A DNA stretch of 64,000 bases from assembly GCF_000001735.4 (NCBI RefSeq), contig NC_003070.9:29063971-29127970 (forward strand), written 5' to 3'. Below are positions 1 to 11,230 of this stretch, one piece after another. The position numbers and the translations under genes are program-made. The DNA comes from Arabidopsis thaliana. Its lineage: Eukaryota; Streptophyta; Magnoliopsida; Brassicales; Brassicaceae. A model generated the notes under the pieces. It saw only the letters and a list, made by a program, of their open reading frames with translations. It did no database searches and was not told the DNA's origin. How positions within the stretch are numbered: position 1 is the first letter of the stretch; every line of letters begins with the position of its first letter.

Positions 1-69
1 ACACAAAGGTGAGATTTTTGAAAATGGGTTTGAAAGATTTTGACTAGTTTTAAAAGAGAAAATGTTTAC

Positions 70-540
<471 letters not shown>

Positions 541-594
541 TTAGTAGTAATCTTCTGATTTAGTTGTGAAGATTATGGAAAGCTTAAGCCTCCA

Positions 595-600
595 TTTATA
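595..600 (-). promoter_or_regulatory. TATA box of ACO5
   Basis: TATAAATG on the minus strand, about 118 bases upstream of the ATG at 477. This would place transcription start near 565 and give a leader of about 90 bases that includes a GA-rich run (481-505). Confidence 0.5.
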
Positions 601-603
601 CTA

Positions 604-3600
604 TTTCTAAATTTTCCCATGTATTTGTTTTCTTTAACGAAAATGAAAAAAACGTAACAGTGACCAGTTGACTATTGTATTTAATTTATCGTTCATTTTT
701 ACGTTATGTTATTTTTTAAAAGCTAAGCATGCATAAGTACAACCGTTGAATCTTATAGTTTCCATATTGAAAATATCACTTACAAAAATTGGGATGCACA
801 AAACCAATGCGTTTATGAAAATTTTAAATATCCTTTAGTTACAGTTAGTCCATCTTCTGACTTTTTATGTTTTAAAAAACAAAAGTTACTAATAGAGATT
901 AAGGAATTATATATAGTTATTGAACATTTGTATAATCCTTGGCATTAGTAAAACTATATATTTTATAATCTTAAGTTTAAATTGTATGCTACGATATGAT
1001 TATGGATGAAACAGAAATCCCTTACATATATAGTAATGATATGGTTACTCCAGTTTGAAATTCCTTTATTAAACAGAGTACAGACTAATACCTCTTGACT
1101 TTAGATTACGATGAGATTTTCACATAAATGATTAATGAGCAAAAGAAGAAAGAGACAGAGACATGGTTTTTATTTAATTTATATGTATTGCCTCTTTTAT
1201 AGCTTATGAGTTATGAACATGGAAAGTTATAATAGGTTAGCTAATTATTATCCAAAAATAAACTAATAGGCCTTGTTTTCATGGTACGTGGACAATTTAG
1301 ATTTTAGGGGAACATGGAGGATTTTATCTATATAAATTGTAGAAGACATTAAAGAACATATACACTACTAATTTTGCATAAAGCTAACTAAATAGTACTA
1401 TAAAACTAGAAGATAATTATCAAGAACATGTATAAAATTAGAGGAAAAAGTTATTAATTAGTGGAAATAATTGTATGTACAGCACAGCCATCTCTGCTGT
1501 ACACATGAGCAGGTGATGTCTCGTTTTTGTCCTCATCCCAAAACTCAGTTGAGCACAATAACTAACAGAGTCTCTCTAATTATATAATTTCCAACTAATC
1601 TTTAATATTATCAACACAGAGGTGAAATAAACAAAAAAACAGAGGTTGAGATCAGTATCACCAACTAGGATCAAACCATATAATTTGTGCCAATTTTCTT
1701 ACGATTAATTCGGCAGGAAAGGAGTAGGATTAGCTCATGTCAGAAAATGAGAAAATTTGAAGTGGCTGACTACCATAATATTCTTAATGATAGTTTAGTC
1801 ATAAAAGTAGAGTTTCTTTAGTTTTATGGTTCATGAAGATTTTTTACAACGTTGTTTTCAAAACAGTTAAGACTATTTTTCACAACTTGTATCTTAATTA
1901 GTGATAATTTAATAACGAATCAGGAGTAATTGTGTTTTGTAACATGATCCATAGTATAAATATCTTTGTTTTGTTTCTGTACTGATGTACTTCCCTAGGT
2001 GTACTTTTGGTATAGCAAATTATATATGTGGTTTATTCCGTTTGTTTTCTTTAAGTTTTGACATTGGATTCTTGTTATTCTGAAGGTTGAAGTATTGTTT
2101 CTAACACGACTTTTTCTAAAATACGAAAAATTCATTGATTTATTCCATTTGACCATATGTCGGTGTATATATTATATATTTTTGCTTCATTTTTATCAAA
2201 ACGTAAATGATCAAAGCTTGTCGTAGAGTTAGAATTATATCTTAATTATTTGATTTTGCTAGTAGCTAGTTATGATAATTGTTTGCTGTTTGTTTTTCTA
2301 GCTATTGCAGCATTATAAACCCTAAAATAGTAACGTATATGTGAACCAAACAATTCAAATAAGCATAAACTCATTTTTTTAAGAACCTTTCTTTCCTAAT
2401 TAATCTATAAAAAAATTAATTTTTTTTTAATTGAAAAAAAAAGACAAAGCCGTCCATGATCACATGGGACTACACTTGGAAGTGGCGTTATAGTTTGTTT
2501 AAATGTTAATCATCGATCCATTTTTTTATCAAAAAGAAGAAAGCAAAATCATTTATTATCCAAATGCATTCCCCCGAGCCACTGTTTTAGTAAAGATCAA
2601 CGAGAAATAATACTGACAACAATATAATTTACTCGTTTAGTTTTCTTTCTACAAACAAACTGATATATAAATGAAAAAAGTTAAGAAAAGAGATAGATAT
2701 ATGTTGGATTAATTAGTCTTGAAGGACAATTGAGTGTGAATCACATGGTGCTTAGTGATCTTTGTCTCTTTTATGTTACAGCAATCGAATCTATGGACTA
2801 AAAGCTTACCTTAATTATAAGGTTAATGAAGTAGTGGCCTCATATTGTTTGCGCACCAAAAACAAATTTCTATCAATCAGTCAATCGAAATGTGTTTTAA
2901 ATATGTTGAAAAAATATAGTAAATTACATACCGAAAATACGATAAGAATTGTTCATTTGTTTTTTCTTGGGTTGAAATTATAAAGTTTCAAATTTGTGAA
3001 AAAAAAACAGAACCCCATAAGGAAATGATCACTTTTAAGTTTTTATTTATTAACATTCATAGCAAAAAAAATTAAAAAATGATCACTTTTAATAATCAGC
3101 GTAAATACCAACTAGTCAAGTTCAATGTATGAACATTTTCCTCTATATTATATGAGCTTGATTTGGTGAAAAGAAAAATAAAATACTAATTAAAGCTTGT
3201 AAGAACTAATGTCGACAGTGCTATAAATCCTCAAATCTAGTGGACTACTACTTATATAAAGTTTGAATACTAATAACTAAAAAAACATTATCTTCTTGGT
3301 TTGCTTATTGACTCTGTGTTATATTAATTCATACTAATATATTTCATCATTTAATTTGTATATTTACTTCGTGAGAAAATGAGAACACATTCGCTAAGTG
3401 TGCTTACTCCGCAAAGTAAATAGTGAGACGTGGTCGGTTTCGTTTCCATAAATTTTGGACCAACTAATTTGACCTTATTAAACTTATTATTACGTCTCTA
3501 ATCTTTCTCTTATCTCTTTAACCGTTACCGACATTTTTTGGGGATCTTCGTTCTTCATTTCCCGACTTCAATTATACAATTATTTCTTATGATTTTTACT

Positions 3601-4271
3601 CTCTTTTGCACAAAAACACACAAAATATAATATTCTTTCATGGAAGGAAAAACTTTAACATAAAAAAACTTTTGAATACCCATTGGCTATGTTACTAATA
3701 CACATTCCGAGATTAATTTTAGTCCAAATGCAATTAGTTCTGCTAGTTTGAAAAGTGACTATTTTTGACTCGAACAATATGAGATACATTTCTAACATCT
3801 AGTATATGATGGTTTAAATAAAATAAAATAGTCTACATATCGAAACGTATGATGTATGCAATTTGATGGGCACAGAATCAATGTACATAGAACCACATTA
3901 CACGTCATGGTCTACGATTCTTGGCTTTCCATCGACGCGTAGGAGCCAACTTCAAATGCAATTTATTGCAAACTAATTAACTGTATTATCAAAAGTCAAA
4001 ACTCTCTTTTTAATCATTTCTTTCGCCCATCTTCACGTTTCCACAACTTCAAATTACAATTATATAATTGGTCACTTACTTTTTGATTTTATAAAACCAG
4101 ATAAAGAAAGTAGAAACTTCAATTACATTTGTCTATGGTTTCATTTTGGCACTAGGACATACAAAATTATATCTTTGTAACAAAAAAAAAAAATACATAG
4201 GACATAACATCAAATACCAAATTTAGAATGTATAACCAATCAGAGTGACTAAAGTGGTTGGTAAAATGTAA
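604..4271. other. Gene-poor AT-rich spacer between ACO5 and the PPR gene
   Basis: I see no convincing gene in 3.7 kb. The only open frame of note (2762-2983, plus, 73 codons) has no recognisable domain or coding bias. Poly(A) and poly(T) runs are common. Part of the stretch near ACO5 is presumably its promoter. The blocks at about 3465-3600 and 3945-4090 share short ordered matches such as ATCTTC...ACTTCAA and TACAATTAT, which may be a very old duplication, but the similarity is too weak to call. Confidence 0.55.
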
Positions 4272-4649
4272 TCAATCTTTCCCTTGAAGACCTTTACTAA
4301 GCATCGATCGTGTATGAGAGCTAAATTTGCAGCCACTTTTTTCCATTACTTGGAACAACTCACAAAACCCCTCTACAAAGCCCTGTTTAAGCACACCATC
4401 AATGAGGATTTTCCAAGCGATTTCATCATCGCAATATCCACATCGAAGCAGTTTTTCGAAAACCGAGTTGACTCTCTCTTTTTCTCCTTCTTCACACAGC
4501 TTGCAAATCAACATTTTGCAAAACTCTAGTTGTGGTGAATGACCATTACATATCATATCTTCCACAACTTTTGCAGCTTCCTCATACTTTTGCAGCTTGT
4601 AGTAACATCTAAGAAGACCATTACAAATCTTCTCACTTAACGATATTCC
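4272..4649 (-). pseudogene. In-frame PPR continuation beyond the premature TGA
   Basis: Directly after TGA 4652-4650 the same frame reads on for 125 codons to TAA with no other stop. It contains PPR-like helices such as LEFCKMLICKLCEEGEKE and EIAWKILIDGVLKQG, and ends like the C-terminus of long P-type PPR proteins. Translated only if the stop is read through or if an upstream intron is removed; I see no obvious intron. Interpreted as the remains of the original C-terminus. Confidence 0.75.
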
Positions 4650-5858
4650 TCATACTGTACGCTGGTTTGGAACCAATCCACTTTCTTCCATCAAACTAAG
4701 CAATCTATATGCACTATCTAAATTACCAGAGCTACACTGTCCAGCGATCAATGTATTATAAGTTATCAAGTCTGGAACCAAATTCTGCTCTAGCATCTTA
4801 CTAAGCAGTCCCATTGCTTTGTGCACATTCTTCTTACAAAAACCTTTGATCAATGCATTGTATGTAATAACATTTGGCATCAACCCATTCTCCAACATAT
4901 GTTCTAGCAATCCACTTGCTTCATCAAGTGTATCTCCACTACAAAAACTCTGAATAAGCACAGTATACATACAATCATCAGGCTTAATGCCACTCTCTGA
5001 CATCTGCTTAAACAAATTCATAGCTTCTGACTTCTGTCCTGATCCACACAAAGCATCTATAAGCACTGTGTATGTTCGAACATTAGGACAACAATTGTCA
5101 TCTTTCATTTTCACCAATAAGCTCAAAGCTTCATCGATCTTCTTTGCTTCAAATAGACCATATATAAGCTGAGTGTAAGAAACCTCATTTCTATGGCAAC
5201 CGTTCTGAGTCATCTCCTTAAAAACCTTAAAAGCCGCATCGACTTCTTTTCTTCGACAATGTCCGGTAATAAAAGAAGTATATGTGAAATAATCAGGATC
5301 ACATCCAGCTTGAATAAGCCAAGTCACATACTGCTTTGCTTCTACTACATATCCAAGCTTACAATACCCATTAACCAATGTGTTAAACGTGTATATGTCT
5401 GGAGAAACCAAATCCTCCAACATTTCAGTATAAAGTCTCTTCATTTCTTCGACTAATCCAAATCTAGCTAATGAACTCAACAGATTATTGTAGCATTTAG
5501 GAGTAAGTTTATATTTAATCTCGAAGCTATCACCTTTACGCATTGTCCTACAGAAATCAACAACAAACAAAGCGTCTCGCACTGAATTGCAGCTCTTTAT
5601 CATTAAGATCGTGATCTTAGGCACCTCATAAGGTATTTCCTGGCTGCAGAGAAGAGTAACCAAAGACGCGTATGAAGTAACGTTGTGCTTGAAGTTTGGT
5701 ATCCGAGAGATCCAATCCGAGAAACTGAGAGCTGTCTGAGGATCAAGATTGAGTGAAAACAGAGAAGAGACATGAGAAGGTGTATAGAAGGGGTAAGAGA
5801 TTTTAGAGATGGATTGTTCTGCCAATTTGGTTCGGAGACAATTGAGAGTAATCGGCAT
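4650..5858 (-). CDS. P-type pentatricopeptide repeat protein, truncated (AT1G77340)
   Basis: Intronless 402-codon frame made almost entirely of 35-residue PPR motifs, helical hairpins that bind RNA in plant organelles. Typical repeat cores are visible, for example YTFNTLVNGYCKLG, RTYTVLIDALCGSGQKSEA and VITYNALIKGFCK. The frame ends at TGA 4652-4650, yet the same frame stays open for 125 more codons with further PPR-like sequence (see 4272-4649), so this looks like a nonsense-truncated copy. The first 25 or so residues do not look like an organelle presequence. A transit-peptide-like stretch lies in a different frame just upstream, which suggests an additional frameshift. From memory the closest relative is the long PPR protein AT5G65560. 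Function unknown; it may be a decaying duplicate. Confidence 0.85.
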   Translation of the reverse strand: MPITLNCLRTKLAEQSISKISYPFYTPSHVSSLFSLNLDPQTALSFSDWISRIPNFKHNVTSYASLVTLLCSQEIPYEVPKITILMIKSCNSVRDALFVVDFCRTMRKGDSFEIKYKLTPKCYNNLLSSLARFGLVEEMKRLYTEMLEDLVSPDIYTFNTLVNGYCKLGYVVEAKQYVTWLIQAGCDPDYFTYTSFITGHCRRKEVDAAFKVFKEMTQNGCHRNEVSYTQLIYGLFEAKKIDEALSLLVKMKDDNCCPNVRTYTVLIDALCGSGQKSEAMNLFKQMSESGIKPDDCMYTVLIQSFCSGDTLDEASGLLEHMLENGLMPNVITYNALIKGFCKKNVHKAMGLLSKMLEQNLVPDLITYNTLIAGQCSSGNLDSAYRLLSLMEESGLVPNQRTV

Positions 5859-6526
5859 GGAAGATTAGAGGGGTTAGACTCTGCTGTTGAGATAGTACTT
5901 GTAACTTTGTAAGCAGAGATGCGGCGGTGGATAATGGCCTTCGACGGAGAAGGTAGCCGGAAGAAGTAGAAGGAGATTTGGAAGTAGTAATCTCATCGTC
6001 GGTTGATTCGACGGTAAGTTGTACTTCCAGTTCAAGCAACAGTAGGGTTTAGGGTTTATGAATCAGTGAATGCAAGCAAAACCTCAAACCCGGTACAATG
6101 CTACGTTTGGTATTCTGCATTGGTTTATTAATTAAACCCAAACTCAAGTGGCATGTACAATACTACGTCAGTTGTTTGTATAAAACGACAGCGTTTGAAA
6201 CCGCGACTGGTCCGTCAGGGTATATATGTAATATATACGATAAACATGTATTTTATGGTCAATGCGAATTCCCAATTTTCCCATTTCTTAAAATCTCTTC
6301 TCGATCTCCTTTGTTTCCGATTTGCCGGTCTTCGAAGTGGAACTGTGGCAGTGACGAGCGTGAGGAGAAGATCTGATCTTTAGGGCTTTCAAGGTAACTC
6401 ATCACATTCTTCTATCTGTTGATTTCTCGTTTTCCGACCAGTGGATCAATCGATCAGTTTTGTACGAATTCGTGTCTGATTATCTGTTACGGTCTTAATT
6501 TGATTGTTTAGTTTGGATTTAGAAGC
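5859..6526. promoter_or_regulatory. Bidirectional promoter region, PPR gene and AT1G77350
   Basis: Head-to-head spacer of 668 bases. It holds a double telo-box (AGGGTTTAGGGTTT, 6044-6057), frequent in leaders and promoters of plant housekeeping genes. On the plus side an apparent leader intron of AT1G77350 runs from donor GTAACT at 6394 to acceptor AG at 6521-6522, four bases before the ATG. On the minus side, frames reading LLRRRPLSTAASLLTKL lie upstream of the annotated PPR start. Confidence 0.55.
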
Positions 6527-7575
6527 ATGGCAGGAGCTGTTGGAACATCAATGTTAGGGTCTCTTATTGTGTTTACAGTGATCCTCTCGCTTCAGGAAAT
6601 TTACAGAGGAAAATTAGCTTCTTCAGAGCTGTTCACGATCCTTGGTGGATTCACAAGCTCTCTCCTCTTTTTGTTTTCTCTCACTGTAAGTTCCTTAGAA
6701 TTCCTCAACTTGATCTCGTCTTCATGGAAATGCACTACCTTTACAACTCCAATGTTGATCTGTGTCGTTAAATTTGAGATCTTTTGTTTTCTTCTCGAAT
6801 TCATCTACATTTGTTGTTGACAGTTTGGTTGATGCGGTTTCTTTTACTTTCAGTTCATTGGAAATTTTCAGGAATCTTCTGGCATCAAGAGTGGTTGGGG
6901 TGCAGGTATGTCCTTGCTTCTTCATGAAATCAAATTTGTTCATACGATCAAAACCATTGGGTGTCTACTCTACCCCATTTTGTCTTCCACTTCAGAAGTT
7001 TGAGGGCTTAAGAGTGGAATTTTTGAATCTTTGATGATGATGCTCTAAGTTTACTTTCTGATAACATATTACGAAAACTCTTACTTTTATGTGTTACAAA
7101 TACTCTTTTAGTGAATCAGTTGTTGGAACCAAATTTTTTTCATTCTTATGTCTTTTTCTGTATCACCTATATAAGAATCACAGTGATAAATGGCTCGAAT
7201 TTGTTTGCCCCCTCCTGCTTCTGCTGTGTGAAAGTGGGTATACTCATTACTCAACAAGGGTTTGCAATGTATTGAAGCCAATTTTTGTTTCCATGGCAGT
7301 CATTCTTGCAGAAATCATAGCTCTTATCGCTGCTGGCACGGTTCATCGGGTTTGTATCACAACCTGGTAAGTGGAAATTCACTAGTTCTACTTGGTATAT
7401 CCATTTACCCTGTTTAATTACTTCATTCCTCTCTTGCTAAAAGCGGTGTGGTGATTGTGATGCTGTTTCTTGATCTGCCTGCAGTTTCCTGTTCTCTGCT
7501 GGGCTATTGTACGAGGTGAACAAGATCTCTGGATACATGCTATCCAAAACCGAGTCAAAGTCTAAGAGACACTGA
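6527..7575 (+). CDS. KRTCAP2-like subunit of oligosaccharyltransferase (AT1G77350)
   Basis: Small ER membrane protein of 122 residues from exons 6527-6685, 6854-6905, 7300-7366 and 7485-7575. Hydrophobic segments at about 5-22, 36-55 and 71-110 and a Lys-rich C-terminus (KTESKSKRH) fit the keratinocyte-associated protein 2 family, known in animals as an accessory subunit of the oligosaccharyltransferase complex that N-glycosylates proteins in the ER. The short linker FIGNFQESSGIKSGWGAV between membrane segments is the family landmark. All splice sites are GT-AG. The plant function is inferred from the family. Confidence 0.88.
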
Positions 7576-8012
7576 ACCTGATAATGGAATTGATACGGCT
7601 TATTATTCTGGACTTAGATTTGTTTGGCACTTGAAGATGCAAAAACACTTTCAACATCATGAATTGTGATACTTAGAAACCCTAAATTCAAAATCCACAT
7701 CTTATGCTTGATGTGAGTATTAGGTCTGTTTCCTTTGCAGCTTATAATCATAGAGATAATCATTTTAGTTGTGTCTTATGTTCTTGGAGAAACTGAATTG
7801 TGTCTTTTGGCCTCGACATCGTATCATCCGCAACCAGACACATCAAATGGTTTGTATCATCTATATTTTAATATCTCATGTATCGAAACCGCAACAATTG
7901 CTGATTCCAATTTAAATTACAACTTTACCAAGGTAAATGGAGCCTGAGCCAAATGCTTAGGATCAGCTGTTGTTAGCGTACTAATCTGTGGTTCACAGGA
8001 AATCTAAGAAAG
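7576..8012. other. Convergent 3' regions of AT1G77350 and APPR6
   Basis: AT-rich tail-to-tail spacer holding the two 3' UTRs. The 70-codon frame at 7735-7947 has no start context or domain and is taken as chance. Confidence 0.5.
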
Positions 8013-9566
8013 TCAATCACACAACGGCTCATTGACCAAAACGTTCATCTTCTCATTAAGGAACTTGAGCACATCTTCTCTCTCTTCTTTGATAAGCAGC
8101 TGTCTTAATCTACCAAACGTTACACCCGATGGTCGAATCCCCATCTCGATCATCTCCTCTAACAAAACACAAGCTTTCTGAGTGGTACGCTCCTCGCACA
8201 ACCCATTAATAAGAACCGAGAATGTATGCATACTAGGGAACACCCCTTTCTTCCTCATGTATTTCCACACTTTATCCGCTGTCTCCATCTCTTTCTTTTC
8301 ACAAAACATCTTGATCACCATCGTGTAAGTGTCTGCATCTGGTTCACACACTTTAATCATCTTCCTAAAGACATCAAAAGCTTCGTCTTTCTCCCCTCGT
8401 TCTATTAGATGGCGTAGAATGATGTTACATGACTTGGAGTTAGGCGTCACACCTTTACTCTTCATTTCTTTCAAAACCCTATACACATTCTTCATCCTAT
8501 TTGCTTTGCAAAATGCACCGATCAATGAATTGAAAACTGCTACATCGGCTTTCATTCCACTTCTTTCCATCTCGAGGAAAGTATCAACCGCCTCTTCAAG
8601 CCGGTTCTCAGTTCCATAAGTATGTACAAGCACACTATAGATAAAAGTGGTCGGCTTGCAAATGCTTGGATCCATGCTCCTCACAATGCCAAGAGCTTCA
8701 TCAACTCTTCCAGCTTTACAAAGTATGTCAACCATTATACTATACGTCACTATATCCGGATGACAACCCGCATCAATCATTTCCCGGAAGACCTCTCTTG
8801 CCTTGGGCAAGTTGGGTTCTTTCCCCCATCCCTCAAGCAATATGCTATACGTTTTGGAGTCAGGCGTAAAGCGATCCCTCATATTTTCGAAAACTTCCTG
8901 TGCTTTCCTCACATTCTTGGATTTACACAACGCACTCAACAACCCGTTGAACGCCACAAGATTCGGCGGCAAATCATACTTCTCCATCACATTAAACGCG
9001 TAAATCGCCTCATCCACTTTCTGCGCCCTCGCATACTTCCTCATCACGATACAAAAAGTCTCTACATTTAGCATCTTCTTCTTCCTCATTGCATTGATAA
9101 GATCCCACATGAGCTTGTACTGCCTTATCTTCGCCGTAGACTCAATCATCATGTGGTACGCACGAACACTATGCTCGTAATGCCGTTGCTTCTCAGACCA
9201 TTGGAAGAACCTGTATGTCAACAAACCAGCATTCCTGAATCTATTTAAAACATCTTCTACAACTTCTTGTGAAACCCTTAACCCACTTTGATCTAAAGCC
9301 GAGTCAAGCACCAATTGCGGAGAAGACATCAATACTTTAGATATGTTCTTCGCCACATCCGCAACATCTCTCACTTGTTCGCTTGAACTATACAGCCTCG
9401 CAGACAGAAAACTCTTACAGCAGAATCTGGATTGACGATTGATAATTCTGATCGTCATGTTGAATCTAACCCAGACCGTAGCAGAAGAACTACATTCCCA
9501 TCGCATAAAAGAAAAAAAATTAACCAGCTGACGAAAATCAACTGATCTAATCCTAAAACGCTTCAT
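8013..9566 (-). CDS. APPR6: P-type PPR protein, probably mitochondrial (AT1G77360)
   Basis: Uninterrupted 517-codon frame. Residues 1-60 are rich in Arg and Ser with almost no acidic residues, as in a mitochondrial presequence; an internal Met at residue 37 (MTIRIINRQSRFCCKSF) could also start a good presequence. From about residue 130 onward there are roughly ten 35-residue PPR motifs, for example VAFNGLLSALCKSKNVRKA, VTYSIMVDILCKAGRVDEA and HTFSVLINGLCEE. P-type PPR proteins bind organellar RNA and affect its processing, stability or translation. No editing-type E or DYW tail is present. A leader intron is likely: a good donor (GTAAAT) lies at 9660 in the 5' region. The symbol is recalled, not verified. 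Confidence 0.93.
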   Translation of the reverse strand: MKRFRIRSVDFRQLVNFFSFMRWECSSSATVWVRFNMTIRIINRQSRFCCKSFLSARLYSSSEQVRDVADVAKNISKVLMSSPQLVLDSALDQSGLRVSQEVVEDVLNRFRNAGLLTYRFFQWSEKQRHYEHSVRAYHMMIESTAKIRQYKLMWDLINAMRKKKMLNVETFCIVMRKYARAQKVDEAIYAFNVMEKYDLPPNLVAFNGLLSALCKSKNVRKAQEVFENMRDRFTPDSKTYSILLEGWGKEPNLPKAREVFREMIDAGCHPDIVTYSIMVDILCKAGRVDEALGIVRSMDPSICKPTTFIYSVLVHTYGTENRLEEAVDTFLEMERSGMKADVAVFNSLIGAFCKANRMKNVYRVLKEMKSKGVTPNSKSCNIILRHLIERGEKDEAFDVFRKMIKVCEPDADTYTMVIKMFCEKKEMETADKVWKYMRKKGVFPSMHTFSVLINGLCEERTTQKACVLLEEMIEMGIRPSGVTFGRLRQLLIKEEREDVLKFLNEKMNVLVNEPLCD

Positions 9567-9945
9567 TGAGGCATTTCGTCAAACAGTTGATGAACATTAT
9601 ATTATTGTGCACATAAACAAATACACAAATCTACTTGATCAGAAAAGATTATGTATTTACCTGTATGAATCAAGTGGTGTCTGTTTTCAGGAACTGTGGT
9701 TTTTGTCACCGGAGAATAATCCACGCGGCGACGGCGTCGAATGACGAAGACTGAAGAGCGACTAGTATACGCCAACGTTTTGAAAGTGAGATAAATTTGC
9801 CACGTGTCATTTTTGTCAATGTCACGTGTTCTTTTACTAAGAGCCATAAATTGGAACCTAATTAATGGTCCAAATCCAACAATAAATCACCTAACCAAAA
9901 AAATAAAAGATTTTTACATTCGACGAGACCGTGATCGAAACGGCG
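9567..9945. promoter_or_regulatory. Divergent promoter of APPR6 and GRXC3, with two G-boxes
   Basis: 379-base head-to-head spacer that includes both leaders. Two G-box/ABRE motifs (CACGTGTC at 9801-9808 and CACGTGTT at 9823-9830) lie in the same orientation with 14 bases between them. bZIP and bHLH factors bind such sites, so ABA or light/stress control of one or both genes is plausible. Confidence 0.5.
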
Positions 9946-10672
9946 ATGGTTGACCAGAGTCCTCGCCGTGTTGTCGTGGCGGCGCTCCTATTGTTTGTGG
10001 TTCTGTGCGATCTTTCGAATTCTGCGGGAGCTGCGAATTCTGTGTCAGCTTTCGTTCAGAACGCCATCTTGTCCAACAAGATTGTCATCTTCTCCAAATC
10101 CTACTGCCCGTAATTAAATTTCACTCTTTCTCCTAATTTGAAATTTGCAATTTAGGCAACTTTCCAAGTTTTGGTTCATATCTAGCTTTCCTTATTCATT
10201 GGCACGATGGCGGAATTCGAAATTCCAAGACTTTGTGTTGAAAGTTGTGAATTTTGTTTTGGATGTGTTAGGTATTGTTTGCGGTCGAAACGTATATTCA
10301 GCCAACTTAAGGAAGAGCCATTTGTTGTGGAGCTTGATCAGAGAGGTATCACTTTCTTTCTCACCCAACTGTTTATGAGAATTGAACTGTTTCTTAAAAC
10401 TTCTGAGAGATTTGTTTTTGCAGAGGACGGAGATCAAATCCAGTATGAGCTTTTAGAATTCGTTGGTCGTCGTACTGTCCCGCAAGTTTTTGTTAACGGC
10501 AAGCATATTGGTGGATCAGATGGTATGATGAGCTCACTATCTCCTCCAAGTTTCATTCTTTTGTCCAAATTTCCCTTGTAACTCACAAGCCTTGGCTGTT
10601 TATCTTGTTGCTTCAGATCTTGGAGCTGCTTTGGAGAGTGGTCAGTTGCAAAAGCTTCTTGCTGCAAGTTGA
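9946..10672 (+). CDS. GRXC3: CPYC-type glutaredoxin C3 (AT1G77370)
   Basis: Glutathione-dependent thiol oxidoreductase of 130 residues from exons 9946-10109, 10272-10345, 10424-10522 and 10617-10672. Residues 9-30 form a hydrophobic signal peptide or anchor ([16 protein letters not shown]), so the protein probably enters the secretory pathway. The active site CPYC is at 54-57 and is split by the first intron. The GSH-binding features [17 protein letters not shown] follow. A GTG-initiated extension would begin at 9931, but the first ATG at 9946 is taken as start. Shares a divergent promoter with APPR6. Confidence 0.95.
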
Positions 10673-11230
10673 TATTTGAGGACCTCGAATGTGGAATCTA
10701 CAGTATGTGATTTACAGGAATTAGAAATCTTTGCTAGTTGTAGACTGAATAAGCGAATTGATATGTATGACTCAGTTATGTAAGTTATGATGGCATTGAT
10801 AAAGTCTTGATCTTTTGTTACTGCACTGCTCTGGTGATTGTTTCGCTTAAATAATCCATACTTGTGTGCCTTAGTGAATGGTTCATACGGCAAATATCAG
10901 ATCATGGAAAGAAGAGCAAGTACAAGAACTTGTTATTGAAATTTTACCACAATGGTAATATACTATTATGGTGCTAGTTCATGATTCTGTTGCAGCACAT
11001 GACTCTGTCATTAATCGAAGATTTACTCATTAGGACTACAATTCTTGCCTTCAGGGTACAGAGAAGATTATAGAGAAGAACTAACAGCATTATTGCTTCT
11101 ATCTATATAAAAAAAAGCTGATCAAAATTCCCAAATTCATGGTTCTTGGTTCTCTTGACTGTTCTTGATAAATCCATTGTGTTTAAAACTGACTTAGTCA
11201 TCGCTTTGAATTGGCTACTATTCAAGTTGA
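10673..11230. other. Convergent spacer between GRXC3 and AAP3
   Basis: 3' UTRs of the two tail-to-tail genes and AT-rich sequence. I see no other gene. Confidence 0.5.

Noticed and set aside
2762-2983. 73-codon plus-strand frame in the ACO5 upstream spacer
   Set aside because: No domain, signal peptide or splice context; composition matches the surrounding AT-rich spacer.
5803-6039. Separate 78-codon gene upstream of the AT1G77340 start
   Set aside because: Its transit-peptide look is better explained as the displaced N-terminus of the same PPR gene after a frameshift than as an independent gene.
8622-9071. 149-codon frame antisense to APPR6
   Set aside because: It mirrors the PPR coding sequence on the other strand; long antisense frames are expected opposite GC3-poor repeats, and no protein family is visible.
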